Assembly (NCBI GenBank): GCA_903922735.1
Contig: CAIXUZ010000012.1
Location: forward strand, 55,684-119,683
Direction: 5' to 3'
From: an uncultured Verrucomicrobia subdivision 3 bacterium
GTDB lineage: Bacteria > Verrucomicrobiota > Verrucomicrobiia > Limisphaerales > UBA11358
Length of the DNA stretch: 64,000 bases
This document shows, one piece after another, positions 46,101 to 54,373 of this stretch. The notes under the pieces were generated by a model. The model ran no database searches and was not told where the DNA came from. It worked only from the letters and a program-made list of their open reading frames with translations. The position numbers and the translations under genes are program-made. Position 1 is the stretch's first letter, and each line of letters begins with the position of its first letter.

Positions 46101-49100
46101 TGTTGATGGCATTGGTGATGTTGATTCCGCCGCCAACCTGGAAGGTGGTGGAAGGACCGGTGGCCAGCGATTGCAAATTGACCGGGCCAGTGCCGAGCGA
46201 ACCCGTGTTGGTGACGGCCAGATAGCCGGTATTGGTCACCGTCGTCCCGCCGGTGTAGGTGTTTGAGCCCGTCAGGGTCAGGGCACTGATGCTGCCTTGG
46301 ATAACGCTGCCGCTGCCGGAAATATTGTTCGGCACCACCACATTATCGGGGCGGTTGAAAATCAGAACGCCGTTGTTGGTGATGTTGCCGCCATCCATGG
46401 TGACGGGGTAGATGCCGGTGCCGATTTGTAAGCCGCCGGCGGAAATCAGGGTGCCGCCGGTGTAAGTACTGCTGTTGGCCAGAATCAAAGTGCCGCTGCC
46501 CGCCTTGGTCAAACCGGATGCGCCTGCCACCACCGCGTTGATGGTTGCCGATCGGCCGGAGGCCAGGTTGCTGACGGTGATTTGTGGTGCCGTGCCGGCC
46601 AGCGTCAGCGTGTTGGCCGTCACGCCGTTGTTGTCCAGCATCCAGCTAGCCGCACTGGCGGGGACCGTGTCGCCAAATATCAGTGTTTGCAGCGTGCGCG
46701 AGGAATCCAAATGCACCACCGTGGGATCATTGGTGATGTTGACCGACTTGAAGTCCACCGCTGCCAGCGGCCCATCGCCGATCGCATTGTCCACCCAGTT
46801 TGTCGCCGTGCTCCAGTTCTGGCCGCTGGCTGTGGTCTTCCAGATGGCAGTGGTTGCGATGTCCGCCGTCAGTCCTCCAGGCGGAGTCAGGGAATAGTTC
46901 GCTGCCGCATTGCCCCTCAGGAAAAAACCGGTGACGGGAATGTTGGTGCCCGGACCGGCATTGGCAAAATTGCCCGAAACGTAAACATCCACCCCCGCCA
47001 CGTCGCCGCTCACGACCCCGTTCAAAGTGCCGTTGACGAGGGCGACGGTGGTGCCATCGTATGCTTTGTTGCCAGCCGCCGGACTCGACAAGGTCAGATT
47101 CTTTGGCCCGACGGTTTGCGCTGACAAGGCGGCGGACACGCTGGGCAGATAAGTGTTGTCGCCGTAATAAAACGCGACAATATTCGAATGCGCGCCCACG
47201 GTCAGCGCGTTCAAGAGCGTGATGGTCACCGTTGCCGTGTTCGTCGCGCCGGTCGGCAAATTACCGGTGCCCAGGTCGGTTCCGAACTGTCCGCCGTCCC
47301 GAACAACTACCAGACCTGTGGCGTTTGTCGGTGAAACCGTCACATCAAATTGCAAGGCGTCCCCATAAGTGCTGGTCGAACCGGTGCCCGCGTGGCGGAC
47401 CAGGGTGGTAGTCGAGGCGGGCGAAAGGATGGTATTGCCGACGGCGTTGGAGAAAACCGTGGAGGCGGGCGCGAGCGTGGTGCCACCCGCCGCAGCCAGT
47501 CCGCCGTAAATGGTGGCATTCATCATCATGGTTTGATCAGCGCCTATTGGTTGCCAGCTTCCGGCGTCCGTTCGATAGGCGGCGGAAACCACATTGCCGG
47601 CCCGGCGGAGGCGCAGCCAGCCCGGACTCGTGAACGAGGCATTCGTGATGGATAAAACCGGACCGGAATTCGTCGCCCGCCAAAGATAACGCACGCCGGA
47701 ACTGCCGCTGAATCCGAGCACCGCACCGCTCGCGCCGGCATTCAAAGTTTCGCGCAGCGCCACGCCGCCGAGGCTCGTGGCGGACGTGTCGCTCTGCTGG
47801 TTGACGCGGGTGTAAATCTCCGCATCACCGGTGAAAGCGCGATGGACCAATACTCCGGCATCCGGCGTCGTCGTCAAGGCGTCGCCGCTGGTCACCGTGG
47901 TGCTGGGCGCTGCGCCACCCGTGGCATAGGCGGCGGCAGCGTTGGTCGCGCCGCTCAGCGGCGTCCAGATCCAGCCCGAGCCGATCATGCGCAGGAAACG
48001 CTCGTTGAACAGATCGCGGCTGTTTGAATTGGTGTCGCTCACTGTGAACATCTGCGGCAGGTAGTTGGTGCCGTTGACCATCCGGGAAATGACCGCACCC
48101 GAATTGGCATCGATCGTCGAGGCGAGCGGCGTGCCGCCGATCGTCACGCTGGCCGAGGCTTGATTGCCGTTGGTGGTTAGCGTGACCACGGCCGCTTTCA
48201 CCTCATTGAGAAAATTGGTCACGGCCACCGCGTTGGTGCAGAGCCGTGCCGTGATGAGGGTGCCAACCACCGGACGGTTGGAAGCATAAATATTATTAAA
48301 TATGGTCGCGGCTCCCTGGTAATGGTAGGCCACAAACCGCGCGGCCGCGCCGCCATCGAACTTGACGGCATACGTGGGCGTGTAGCCGGTCAGGCCATCT
48401 GCCCGATAAAACCGCGCGGCCATCACCGCATTTCCTTCCTGGATACCGACCACCGAGCCGCTGGTGGCGGCAAAGCTGGTGGCCAGATTGGTGTTCAGCA
48501 CTATCCCATCCAGGTAGACGACATCAGCTTGGGCCGGAAAAACGACCGCGCTGGAAACGTTGGTATAGGGTCCGAGCCAGTTCGTGGCGATGTTGAAGTT
48601 GGGGGCCAGGGAGGCCAGGCCAAGAATCGTGCCCCGGTCTTGAACGTTCGCGGAATAGAAATTGAGGTGGTCCGGTTTTATGTGGCCGGAGCCGGTTTCG
48701 AGAAGTTTGATGGTGCCATAAGGTGAGTCGAAGGCGTCAAAGACCAGGCTGACTTGCGGCAAGGAGGAGGTGGAATTGAAATCCGCGGCGATGGCCTTGT
48801 CCTGCGTATTGTTGTAATACCTCCCGGAACTGCCGATGCAAAAATCCGGAGTGATGTAGTTGTAGCGGTCCTGGCCGGGCGTGTTGGTCAGCCCCCATAC
48901 GGAGTTGATGATGCGGTTGGACCAGGAACTTCCCCAGGCTGCCACATCGAGCGGCGGCAGGTTGCCGTTTTCAACCACGTTAAGATAGTTATAGATGCCA
49001 TCAGTAAATAATCCCAGCGCCGGCAGGTTGGTCTGCACCCCGGCGAAATAGTAGAAGTTATCCACCGCGCCCTTGCCATACATGAAGTCATAATCCCGGC

Positions 49101-50580
49101 TGTGCGAACCGCCCAGCCGCAGCTGTCCTTTGAAGAAGTTCGCCGACACGTCGGTCGCCAGATACTTGGCGAGCGCCCGCAACTTGTCCGCTGCGACCGT
49201 GTTGGTGACGTTATTGGCCGCTATGATCAGGTTGTCATAGGTCACAATGGAATACGTGGCGGAATCGTATTCACGTATGGTCTCCTGGCTCACCTCTGTG
49301 ATCCAGCTGTCCAGTGCTTTCAATCCGGCATTGGATGAATTGGTATCGGACAACGCTTCGCCCAGCGTCAGCCAGTTGCAAATGCGCATCGTATAGATAT
49401 TTGAATAGTTGGTGTTGACAGTGCGGCGCCGCGAGGCCGCGAGGCAATTGGTGATCATTGGCCGGATGCTGCTGACGTAGTCGGCACCCAGTTTGCCGGC
49501 ATAGCGCTTCATCAGCGGCCCCAGCGGCTTAAAAGTGAACTCGAGGGCGTTTTGGTCAAGCACATTGGTGTCGGTATAGGTCCAAAACAATTGTCCGTAG
49601 GAACCGCTGGCGGGATTCGTGTTCTGCTTCGTGAACATCAGATTGATATACGATTGCGCCTTGGCCGCGGCGGTGACGGGATCGGGATAATCGAGCGCCA
49701 GCGCGTAATAGGCGGCTTGGGTCAATTGGGCCACAGTAATGTTCGTGCCGTTGCCCGTCAATTGGTAGTCGAGCGAATTGACCGAGCCAATCGCCTGATG
49801 GTAAAAAAGAAATGGCACATTAGCCGCGCCGGATACGGCGTTGGTGCTGGCGGAAAAAACAAAATTATCCAGCGCGAGACCTTGGGAACCGGGCAGCGAG
49901 TTGTTGGGATTGTCGAAACGGATCCAGAGATCCGTTCCCGGCGCCCAGGAAAAACCGCCCACAATGGCCGTGATACCCGCTGTGCGGTTCGAGGCCACGG
50001 TTCCGTCCAGGGCAAAACTGTTGCTGCTCGTCACCGGCGAGCAGAAATTTAACTGACCGTTGCACTGCCAGTGGGCATTGAGGTCGCCCAGGTTGGCAGG
50101 GGTGGCCATTGTGAAAGCGAACGTCAGCGCATGCACCGCCGCGCTGCCGCAGCGCCACTGCTCGCCATCGAAGGTGATCGTGAAGGAATTGTAGGTCACG
50201 GCACTGCTGTTGTGCAGCCGCAGCCCCACCATGACGTCACCGGAAGTGTACGAGTAGGAATAGAGTCCCAGTGCACGGTTGGTCGAGCCGGTGATACCGT
50301 AATTATGCAACACCGTCGAGGTGGTGCTGGTTCCGGGGTCGAGCGTGATCGTGCCGGGGGGCGAATTGGATGCGCTGATCCAGGCATACCAGCCGGGCAG
50401 CGTCGAATTGTCCGCCCAGGAAATCGAGGTGCCGGTGGCCGGCAGGGAGTCAAAATTTTGCTGGTAGCTCCCGCCGCTGTAGTTCACTTGCGCGGGGGTT
50501 TCGCAGCTGCCGCCCAGCCAGGCGCAGATAAGTGCAGTTAGGCAAACGGGATTGCGCCAAACATTGGAAGAAAAAGGCAT
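40102..50580 (-). CDS. Giant secreted multidomain protein with toroid-like N-terminus, YDG/MBG, autotransporter-type and cadherin-like repeats
   Basis: A 3492-residue protein starting at ATG 50580 with a signal region (MPFSSNVWRNPVCLTALICAWLGGSC). Residues about 32-250 look like a jelly-roll module, about 265-800 an alpha-helical toroid plus beta-sandwich as in polysaccharide lyases (WTYTDTNVLDQNALEF, GGSHSRDYDFMYGKGAVDNFYYF), but no PL family is assignable. About 1065-1160 is an Ig-like module, about 1160-1235 a YDG domain (NKAYDGTTVA). A long run of passenger-type repeats (LTKAGSGTLIL, LTKLGSGTLML) follows to about 2990, with two MBG-like units (2993-3308), a cadherin-like sandwich (about 3310-3410) and a C-terminal domain ending EFYRLVSP. 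Probably a surface-displayed enzyme or adhesin. Confidence 0.85.
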   Translation of the reverse strand: MPFSSNVWRNPVCLTALICAWLGGSCETPAQVNYSGGSYQQNFDSLPATGTSISWADNSTLPGWYAWISASNSPPGTITLDPGTSTTSTVLHNYGITGSTNRALGLYSYSYTSGDVMVGLRLHNSSAVTYNSFTITFDGEQWRCGSAAVHALTFAFTMATPANLGDLNAHWQCNGQLNFCSPVTSSNSFALDGTVASNRTAGITAIVGGFSWAPGTDLWIRFDNPNNSLPGSQGLALDNFVFSASTNAVSGAANVPFLFYHQAIGSVNSLDYQLTGNGTNITVAQLTQAAYYALALDYPDPVTAAAKAQSYINLMFTKQNTNPASGSYGQLFWTYTDTNVLDQNALEFTFKPLGPLMKRYAGKLGADYVSSIRPMITNCLAASRRRTVNTNYSNIYTMRICNWLTLGEALSDTNSSNAGLKALDSWITEVSQETIREYDSATYSIVTYDNLIIAANNVTNTVAADKLRALAKYLATDVSANFFKGQLRLGGSHSRDYDFMYGKGAVDNFYYFAGVQTNLPALGLFTDGIYNYLNVVENGNLPPLDVAAWGSSWSNRIINSVWGLTNTPGQDRYNYITPDFCIGSSGRYYNNTQDKAIAADFNSTSSLPQVSLVFDAFDSPYGTIKLLETGSGHIKPDHLNFYSANVQDRGTILGLASLAPNFNIATNWLGPYTNVSSAVVFPAQADVVYLDGIVLNTNLATSFAATSGSVVGIQEGNAVMAARFYRADGLTGYTPTYAVKFDGGAAARFVAYHYQGAATIFNNIYASNRPVVGTLITARLCTNAVAVTNFLNEVKAAVVTLTTNGNQASASVTIGGTPLASTIDANSGAVISRMVNGTNYLPQMFTVSDTNSNSRDLFNERFLRMIGSGWIWTPLSGATNAAAAYATGGAAPSTTVTSGDALTTTPDAGVLVHRAFTGDAEIYTRVNQQSDTSATSLGGVALRETLNAGASGAVLGFSGSSGVRYLWRATNSGPVLSITNASFTSPGWLRLRRAGNVVSAAYRTDAGSWQPIGADQTMMMNATIYGGLAAAGGTTLAPASTVFSNAVGNTILSPASTTTLVRHAGTGSTSTYGDALQFDVTVSPTNATGLVVVRDGGQFGTDLGTGNLPTGATNTATVTITLLNALTVGAHSNIVAFYYGDNTYLPSVSAALSAQTVGPKNLTLSSPAAGNKAYDGTTVALVNGTLNGVVSGDVAGVDVYVSGNFANAGPGTNIPVTGFFLRGNAAANYSLTPPGGLTADIATTAIWKTTASGQNWSTATNWVDNAIGDGPLAAVDFKSVNITNDPTVVHLDSSRTLQTLIFGDTVPASAASWMLDNNGVTANTLTLAGTAPQITVSNLASGRSATINAVVAGASGLTKAGSGTLILANSSTYTGGTLISAGGLQIGTGIYPVTMDGGNITNNGVLIFNRPDNVVVPNNISGSGSVIQGSISALTLTGSNTYTGGTTVTNTGYLAVTNTGSLGTGPVNLQSLATGPSTTFQVGGGINITNAINMDSTTGRELINAVGGNNTLSSPITITGAGNTTVVFQNTDPVNTGTMLTFANTITASNFTGQISLRGNTGNFGQLAAPVYAPNMRLDFNGNANWIITSTSNTWSYLGFAGAANNGGQLICGAANCLPSGARAQWDTGSSNVLDLAGYNQTITGLTASTSLPVVTNSSATSDAVLTINSGLSSYTFAGAIKNGETHRLDVKILGGTNTLTGSNTCGNMMVGKGKLILQQPTLDKNSTVTVSNNAVLQLNFAVTNQVGALVLNGVSKPLGVYNSTIAAPYITGTGSLLVGGVLLPVINSSTAFTNFITTYGTASAAQSFPVAGTNLNNDITVEAAPGFEVSTNSSTAYDNTATFANAGGSASGTIYIRLSATATAGNYNASNIVLLTSLWATDVTNTSTGSGNVVNQATPVLTVNTTQIAYGQTLANSSLAASTATNVNNNAPVAGGFSFTTPTIMPNVGTTNVTVIFTPLDSTDYTIASTNTTVTVTKPVAIITLSNLRQPYDGTAKPVSVSTTPPGLAVSLTYSNASYAISANAPTNAGSYTVIGTVTDPNYYGIATNTLIIGTTTLYWAVGGGTWDTNTSLSWKNTSAVGVANTFYMDGDSVIFDDSASGGPLIPVTNAVTVAPGSVTANLTNTSYTISGSAIGGGGSLTLNGAGMLALTDPNAYTGNTTINGGTLAVTDGGTINSPPATLNVGAQAGSIGALVLSNSTSAITVQTLLATNVVCGGPTNSFFSFNGGTLITSNNNGLASRILLASNATWTVNGSWTMNGGTNLIMSVATNFVNVTNPQTTANIYVGNAANNATMTINSNAVLWLPVLSQGVATNALSLLVGNGNATNNILTINGGTLIVTNKGRQATSGQIQVGTAVGSTGNQLIVTNGGQVFSRIDGGSGGVAGSVGAGGSSNSVLVAGTNGAGQKATWNFGMERLNIGSGNPVYSNNSVMVGSGGQITNVNIFIYGYNNTLTVTNGGQITAMGLTVGRQGFNNCSLYVGGADGAGKATVFFPRGTDNLIVGGGQASPGGPNSGTNCLATIDANGVVTNVNSVYVGGGTIMSNDVYCVGNRLVITNGGQLFSHGGSYIGGNTNCDNNYVTVGGGSGQSLWSMSNATLTVGAKTVSGNVVSGSGNYLTLLSGGVVTNVSSIILGGTNSVLNFSGGTLTACTNGNLLNTNGTAINAAVYVQTNGAVIDSAGFTVTNVLPLLQDASSLGGGLTKLGSGTLMLLATNNYSGNTTVSAGTLSLQQPTIATNSTVSVAGGAVLNLGFSVTNPVAGFVTNGVSLPAGVYNSTTAAPFITGPGSLLVPGAVISPTLSGSTTFTNFITTYGLASAAQSFPVTGANLTSDITNTAALGFEVSTNGSGYGVTTVIPNAGGSAGGTVYIRLSATATAGSYNASNLVVMASAGAASITNVSTVSGNVVNPATPVLTVTASTITYGQTLTNVSLAGSVATNANNQAPVLGGFALVTATNVPNAGITNVVVNFTPLDTTNYTLASTNVNVTVTPASLVITANSTNKVYGTALTFSGGEFTSSGLVNGNVVTNVTLASSGASNTAPVGVYAITATNALGSGLTNYSISYSNGQLTVGQGIYTIVWTNPASIGYGTTLGTNQNAASASVTGTYVYNPTNGAVLPAGTNTLHVTFMPADTNYAATNLSALLVVNPASLVITANTTNKVYNTALTFSGGEFTSSGLVNGNVVTNVTLASSGASNAAPVGVYAITATNALGSGLTNYSISYSNGQLTVSQGIYTITWTNPASIGYGTALGTNQNAASASIPGNYNYNPTNGTVLPAGTNTLHVTFTPTDTNYAATNLTALLVVNYSSNAYLASLVLSPAGILSPGFGSNQFNYTATEAYSNAPTVTVINADLTAASRLIYGNTTNLLTSGVASAALTLNANPAVTNVVRVRVTAQDGLTELIYTVKVQQLPNTSPPTMTNQLSGTNLTLSWPLGHLGYRLLVQTNQLVGGISVNTNDWMVVPGSTLTNQVSLPVNQVIPSEFYRLVSP
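40657..41604 (-). repeat. Two tandem copies of a 474-bp unit inside the giant gene
   Basis: Copy 1 (41604-41131) and copy 2 (41130-40657) encode 158-residue units beginning PASLVITAN and including KVYGTALTFSGGEFTSSGL or KVYNTALTFSGGEFTSSGL, and TNPASIGYGT. Corresponding points such as CGCCGCGTA at 40687 and 41161 are exactly 474 bp apart and the copies are near identical at DNA level, pointing to a recent duplication or gene conversion. A second, more diverged module pair lies at about 44640-45215 and 41605-42170. Confidence 0.85.
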
Positions 50581-50788
50581 GAGTTTATGAAATCATTGGT
50601 CGCGAATATTCCTTAAAAGTATGCCATCACCGTCAAATGAGCAATCCGGTTTGTTCTGGTATCCGGTCCGTTCGATTAATTGGCGGGAAATTTAACTAAT
50701 TCCAGTGCCCCAACTTCAATTTGCGGCCATTCTCTGGCCGGTTTGAAAAACCTTTTTCTGCGGCCATGCTCGGCGTATTCTTCCTGAA

Positions 50789-53623
50789 GTGAAGCGGCGA
50801 AACTCATTTTTGATTGCCTGGCTGGCCTGGTTGTGTTGCGCGGGGCGGGTCCCGGCCGCGGATTCGCCGTTCGTGGTTGACGTTTGGGGCACCGCCGCCG
50901 GGTTGCCGCAAAGTTCGGTCATCGCCCTCACCCAGACCCGCGAAGGCTACCTCTGGGTGGGCACGCTCAACGGTTTGGTACGGTTCGATGGCAATTCCTT
51001 CACCCGTTTCAATGTCAATAATACGCCCGGCCTCACCGACAACCGCATTATTTTTTTATTCGAGGACCGCCGGACCAATCTCTGGGTTGGCACCGAGGGT
51101 GGCGGCCTGTGCGCCATTAAGGACGGCGTGGTTAAAAACTTTGACGCGGGTTCTGCGCTGGGAAAAATCACCTTTGCCTACGAGGATGAATCGGGAACCA
51201 TCTGGTTCAGTGCGGCGGATGGGAAGTTTCTTTGCTGGAAAAACGGGCGTCTGGAATCCAATCCGCAAATCTTTTCCGCCCAGTTGTTTTACCGCGCGGC
51301 GCGCCTTTCTGTTCCCGGCCGAAACGGCGTGGTTTGGCGGTTGCAGGGCGGCCGGGTGGAGAAACGCCGCGGCGCCCGTTTGGAAAAATCTTGGGACGCA
51401 ACCCCGTGGGGCAATACGCATGTGTCGGCGGCGATTGAGGACCGCGATGGTAATTTGGCGGTCGCAACCCTGGGCGCAGGAATGTTTTGGCTGGACAACG
51501 CAGGCGACTGGCGGCCGATTGGATTGGATCAGGGGCTTTCGCATAACACCGTGCTGGCCGCGACTTTTGACCGGGAAGGCAATTTGTGGGCCGGTACCGA
51601 TGGCGGCGGTTTGAATCGGATCCGGAAAAAATCTTTTACGGTGCCGGCCGGCTTGCATCCTTGGGTGGCGCAATCCGCCGCCGAGGACGCTCTGGGCAAT
51701 CTTTGGGTGACCTACAATGGCCAGGGACTTTCCTGTTGGCGCACCAATGCCGCGATTGATTATGGCATCGGTGCCGCCGGCAACGCCTGGTCGGTGCTAG
51801 TGGATCGGCGGCAACAGGTTTGGGCGGGCACGCGCGGCGAGGGATTGTTCCGGTTCGCCTCCAATTATTTTCAACCGGTGGCTGGTTTGGATAAAATCGG
51901 ACGGCAAATCTTTGCCTTGTTTGAAGCTCGCAACGGAACCATCTGGGCGGGTGGACAAAATGGCCTGGCCGGTTTTGATGGCGCTCAATGGCGGATCTTT
52001 TCGTCCAAGGATGGTTTGCCCCCCAATTCCATCCGGGCGTTCGCCGAAGATGCGGCCGGAACGCTTTGGATCGGCACCGAGGGTGGCGGGTTGTTTCGCC
52101 TGCGTGACGGAAAAGTTTCCAATGCCAATGCTCCGGTGAAGGATGTTTCCTGCCTGCTGGTGGATCGGGATGGCGTCCTGTGGGTCGGGTCTTCCGGTCA
52201 CGGTTTGGCGCGCTGGCAAAATGGAAAATGGAGCGTCTGTTCCACCATCCATGGCGGGTTGGTCAGCGACAGCATTGGTTATTTGCTGGAGGATGATGCG
52301 GGCAATCTGTGGCTGGGTTCGTATGAAGGTTTGTTGCGGATCAGCAAAAAATCCGTGGCGGATTTCGCTGCGGGCGCGGTCAAAACCATTGCCTGCCGCA
52401 CTTTTTTCACCCGGGAATGTTCCGCCGGTGCCCAGCCGGCGGCGGTTCGCACTCACGATGGTAAGATGTGGTTTCCCACCATCGGTGGCTTGCTGTCCGT
52501 GAATCCGGCGGAGCTGAATCCCAACCCCAATCCGCCGCCGGTCGTCATCGAGTCCGTGGTGGTGGATGGCGTGGAACAAAATAGCAATCGGCTCGTTTCC
52601 CTTGCTCATCCGTCCGTCACGCTGACGCCGGCCAGCGAGCAGTTGGAAATTCATTTCACCACGTTGAACTTTTCCGCGCCGAAGGGCGCCCAGTTTGGCG
52701 CGCGTTTCAAATTCCGGCTGGAAGGCCGTGACAAAACCTGGACGGACATCGGCGGCGAACGGGTGGCCCATTTCAATAAAATCAACCCCGGCCGATATTT
52801 GTTCCGGGTCATCGCCTGTAACGAAGACGGCGTGTGGAACGATTCGGGCGCGACGCTGGCCGTCACCGTTGAGCCGCCCTTCTGGCGCACGTTGTGGTTT
52901 GTAGCGGCGGCGGTGCTGTTGTTGCTCGGCGCGCTGGCGGGAATCATCTATCTGCTGTCCACGGCCAGGCTGAAACGCCAGTTGCGCGCGGCGCGGCAGA
53001 AGGAATTGATCGAGCGGGAGCGCGCCCGCATCGCCCGCGATTTGCACGACCAGCTCGGCGCGAATCTGACGCAGGTCACCTTGCTGGGCGAGCTGGCTCA
53101 GACGGACAAGCATTTGCCGGCGGAGGTGGAGCTGCACGCGCAGCAAATCATCGAGACGGCGCGCGACACGACGCGGTCGCTTGATGAAATCGTCTGGGCA
53201 GTGAATCCGGCGAACGACACGCTGGAAGGGCTGGCCAATTACGTCTGCAAATATGCCCAGGATTATTTTGAGCTGGCCGGCGTGAGCTATCGCGCTGGGT
53301 TGCCGGTGCAATTGCCCGCCACCCCGATTCCGCCGGAAGTGCGCCACAATGTTTTTCTCGCCTTCAAGGAGGCGGTGAACAATGTTGTAAAACACGCCCA
53401 TGCCACCGAGGCTCGCGTAAGCTTGTCGTTGGTGCCGGGAAAATTTATCCTGACCGTCGCCGACAATGGCTGCGGGGTTGGCGATGTTTCTGATAAGAAA
53501 CTGCGGAATGGCCTTAATAATATGCGCAAACGCCTGGCGGACATTCGCGGAGAGTTTGAACTTTTGCCCGGCGCGGGCGGCGGCACCGTGGTGAAATTCA
53601 CGGTTTCGCTCGCCGCCAAATAA
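50789..53623 (+). CDS. Sensor histidine kinase with periplasmic two-component-regulator propeller and Y_Y_Y domain
   Basis: A 944-residue membrane kinase started at GTG 50789, directly before a signal sequence (SFLIAWLAWLCCAGRVPAA). Residues about 25-600 are repeated Reg_prop blades (GYLWVGTLNGLVRFDG, NLWAGTDGGGLNRI, TLWIGTEGGGLFRL); about 610-695 is a Y_Y_Y domain (FKFRLEGRDKTWTDIGG); a transmembrane segment (LWFVAAAVLLLLGALAGII) lies near 700-720. The cytoplasmic HisKA_3 helix carries His753 in IARDLHDQLGANL, and the ATPase domain has NNVVKHAHA and DNGCGVG. Architecture is that of Bacteroidota polysaccharide-sensing kinases, but without a fused regulator. Divergent from the giant gene across a 208-base gap and four bases from its regulator gene. 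Confidence 0.92.
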   Translation: MKRRNSFLIAWLAWLCCAGRVPAADSPFVVDVWGTAAGLPQSSVIALTQTREGYLWVGTLNGLVRFDGNSFTRFNVNNTPGLTDNRIIFLFEDRRTNLWVGTEGGGLCAIKDGVVKNFDAGSALGKITFAYEDESGTIWFSAADGKFLCWKNGRLESNPQIFSAQLFYRAARLSVPGRNGVVWRLQGGRVEKRRGARLEKSWDATPWGNTHVSAAIEDRDGNLAVATLGAGMFWLDNAGDWRPIGLDQGLSHNTVLAATFDREGNLWAGTDGGGLNRIRKKSFTVPAGLHPWVAQSAAEDALGNLWVTYNGQGLSCWRTNAAIDYGIGAAGNAWSVLVDRRQQVWAGTRGEGLFRFASNYFQPVAGLDKIGRQIFALFEARNGTIWAGGQNGLAGFDGAQWRIFSSKDGLPPNSIRAFAEDAAGTLWIGTEGGGLFRLRDGKVSNANAPVKDVSCLLVDRDGVLWVGSSGHGLARWQNGKWSVCSTIHGGLVSDSIGYLLEDDAGNLWLGSYEGLLRISKKSVADFAAGAVKTIACRTFFTRECSAGAQPAAVRTHDGKMWFPTIGGLLSVNPAELNPNPNPPPVVIESVVVDGVEQNSNRLVSLAHPSVTLTPASEQLEIHFTTLNFSAPKGAQFGARFKFRLEGRDKTWTDIGGERVAHFNKINPGRYLFRVIACNEDGVWNDSGATLAVTVEPPFWRTLWFVAAAVLLLLGALAGIIYLLSTARLKRQLRAARQKELIERERARIARDLHDQLGANLTQVTLLGELAQTDKHLPAEVELHAQQIIETARDTTRSLDEIVWAVNPANDTLEGLANYVCKYAQDYFELAGVSYRAGLPVQLPATPIPPEVRHNVFLAFKEAVNNVVKHAHATEARVSLSLVPGKFILTVADNGCGVGDVSDKKLRNGLNNMRKRLADIRGEFELLPGAGGGTVVKFTVSLAAK

Positions 53624-53626
53624 TTT

Positions 53627-54265
53627 ATGTCCATCTCCGTTTCCATCGTCGAAGACAACGACAAGCTGCGCGGCACGCTGGCCAAGGTGATTGGCCGCGC
53701 CGAGGGGTTCCGCTTTGTCAGCGACTATGCGAATGCGGAGGATGCCATCGCTGATTTGCCCAAGGCGAAGCCGGATGTCGTCTTGATGGACATTAATCTG
53801 CCGGGCATGAATGGTGTGGAATGCGTTCGTAAGCTGAAAAATTTGATGCCGCAGTTGCAGGTGATGATGCTGACCGTTTACGAGGACACGGCAAATATTT
53901 TCAACGCCCTGGCGGCCGGTGCCAACGGCTATATGCTCAAGCGCACGCCGACGAAGGAGCTCGTTGAGGCCATCCGCGAGGTGCATCGCGGCGGTTCGCC
54001 CATGACGACGCATATTGCGCGGCTGGTGGTGCAGTCGTTTCAAAAACCGGTCGCGCCGGCGCCGGCGGCGGGCGAGGGGTTGGCCGAACTTTCCGATCGG
54101 GAACAGCAGGTGCTGGATTTGCTGGCGCAAGGTTTGATCTACAAGGAAATCGCCGAAAAGCTCGGCATCAGTTACGAGACCGTCCACACTTACATCCGGC
54201 GCATCTACGAAAAATTGCAAGTGCGGACCCGCACCGAGGCGGTGGCAAAATTTCTGCAGCGGTGA
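53627..54265 (+). CDS. NarL/FixJ-type response regulator
   Basis: A 212-residue regulator. The receiver domain has acidic residues Glu9/Asp10, phosphoacceptor Asp55 in VVLMDINLPG, Thr83 and Lys105. The C-terminal LuxR-type helix-turn-helix is LSDREQQVLDLLAQGLIYKEIAEKLGIS followed by ETVHTYIRRIYEKL. It starts three bases after the kinase stop, so the two are a cognate pair. Targets are not stated by the sequence; the neighbouring oxidoreductase and GH28-like gene, and the large locus upstream, are the candidates. Confidence 0.95.
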   Translation: MSISVSIVEDNDKLRGTLAKVIGRAEGFRFVSDYANAEDAIADLPKAKPDVVLMDINLPGMNGVECVRKLKNLMPQLQVMMLTVYEDTANIFNALAAGANGYMLKRTPTKELVEAIREVHRGGSPMTTHIARLVVQSFQKPVAPAPAAGEGLAELSDREQQVLDLLAQGLIYKEIAEKLGISYETVHTYIRRIYEKLQVRTRTEAVAKFLQR

Positions 54266-54373
54266 TGTGGGTTGGATGTTTTCCCCCTCTATTGTCCGGC
54301 CTCCAAATAGGCTTGCAACTCCGTGCGGAGGGAAGAAAATCACGCAAATGAGTAAAACCAGTTCATCCAAAAC

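Noticed and set aside
51797..54370. Antisense open frame of 857 codons opposite the sensor kinase and regulator
   Set aside because: It spans two well-supported genes on the other strand and has no recognisable domain; it comes from GC-rich third positions. The same applies to 22713-24182, 11198-12400, 3154-4065 and 25841-26674 on the minus strand.
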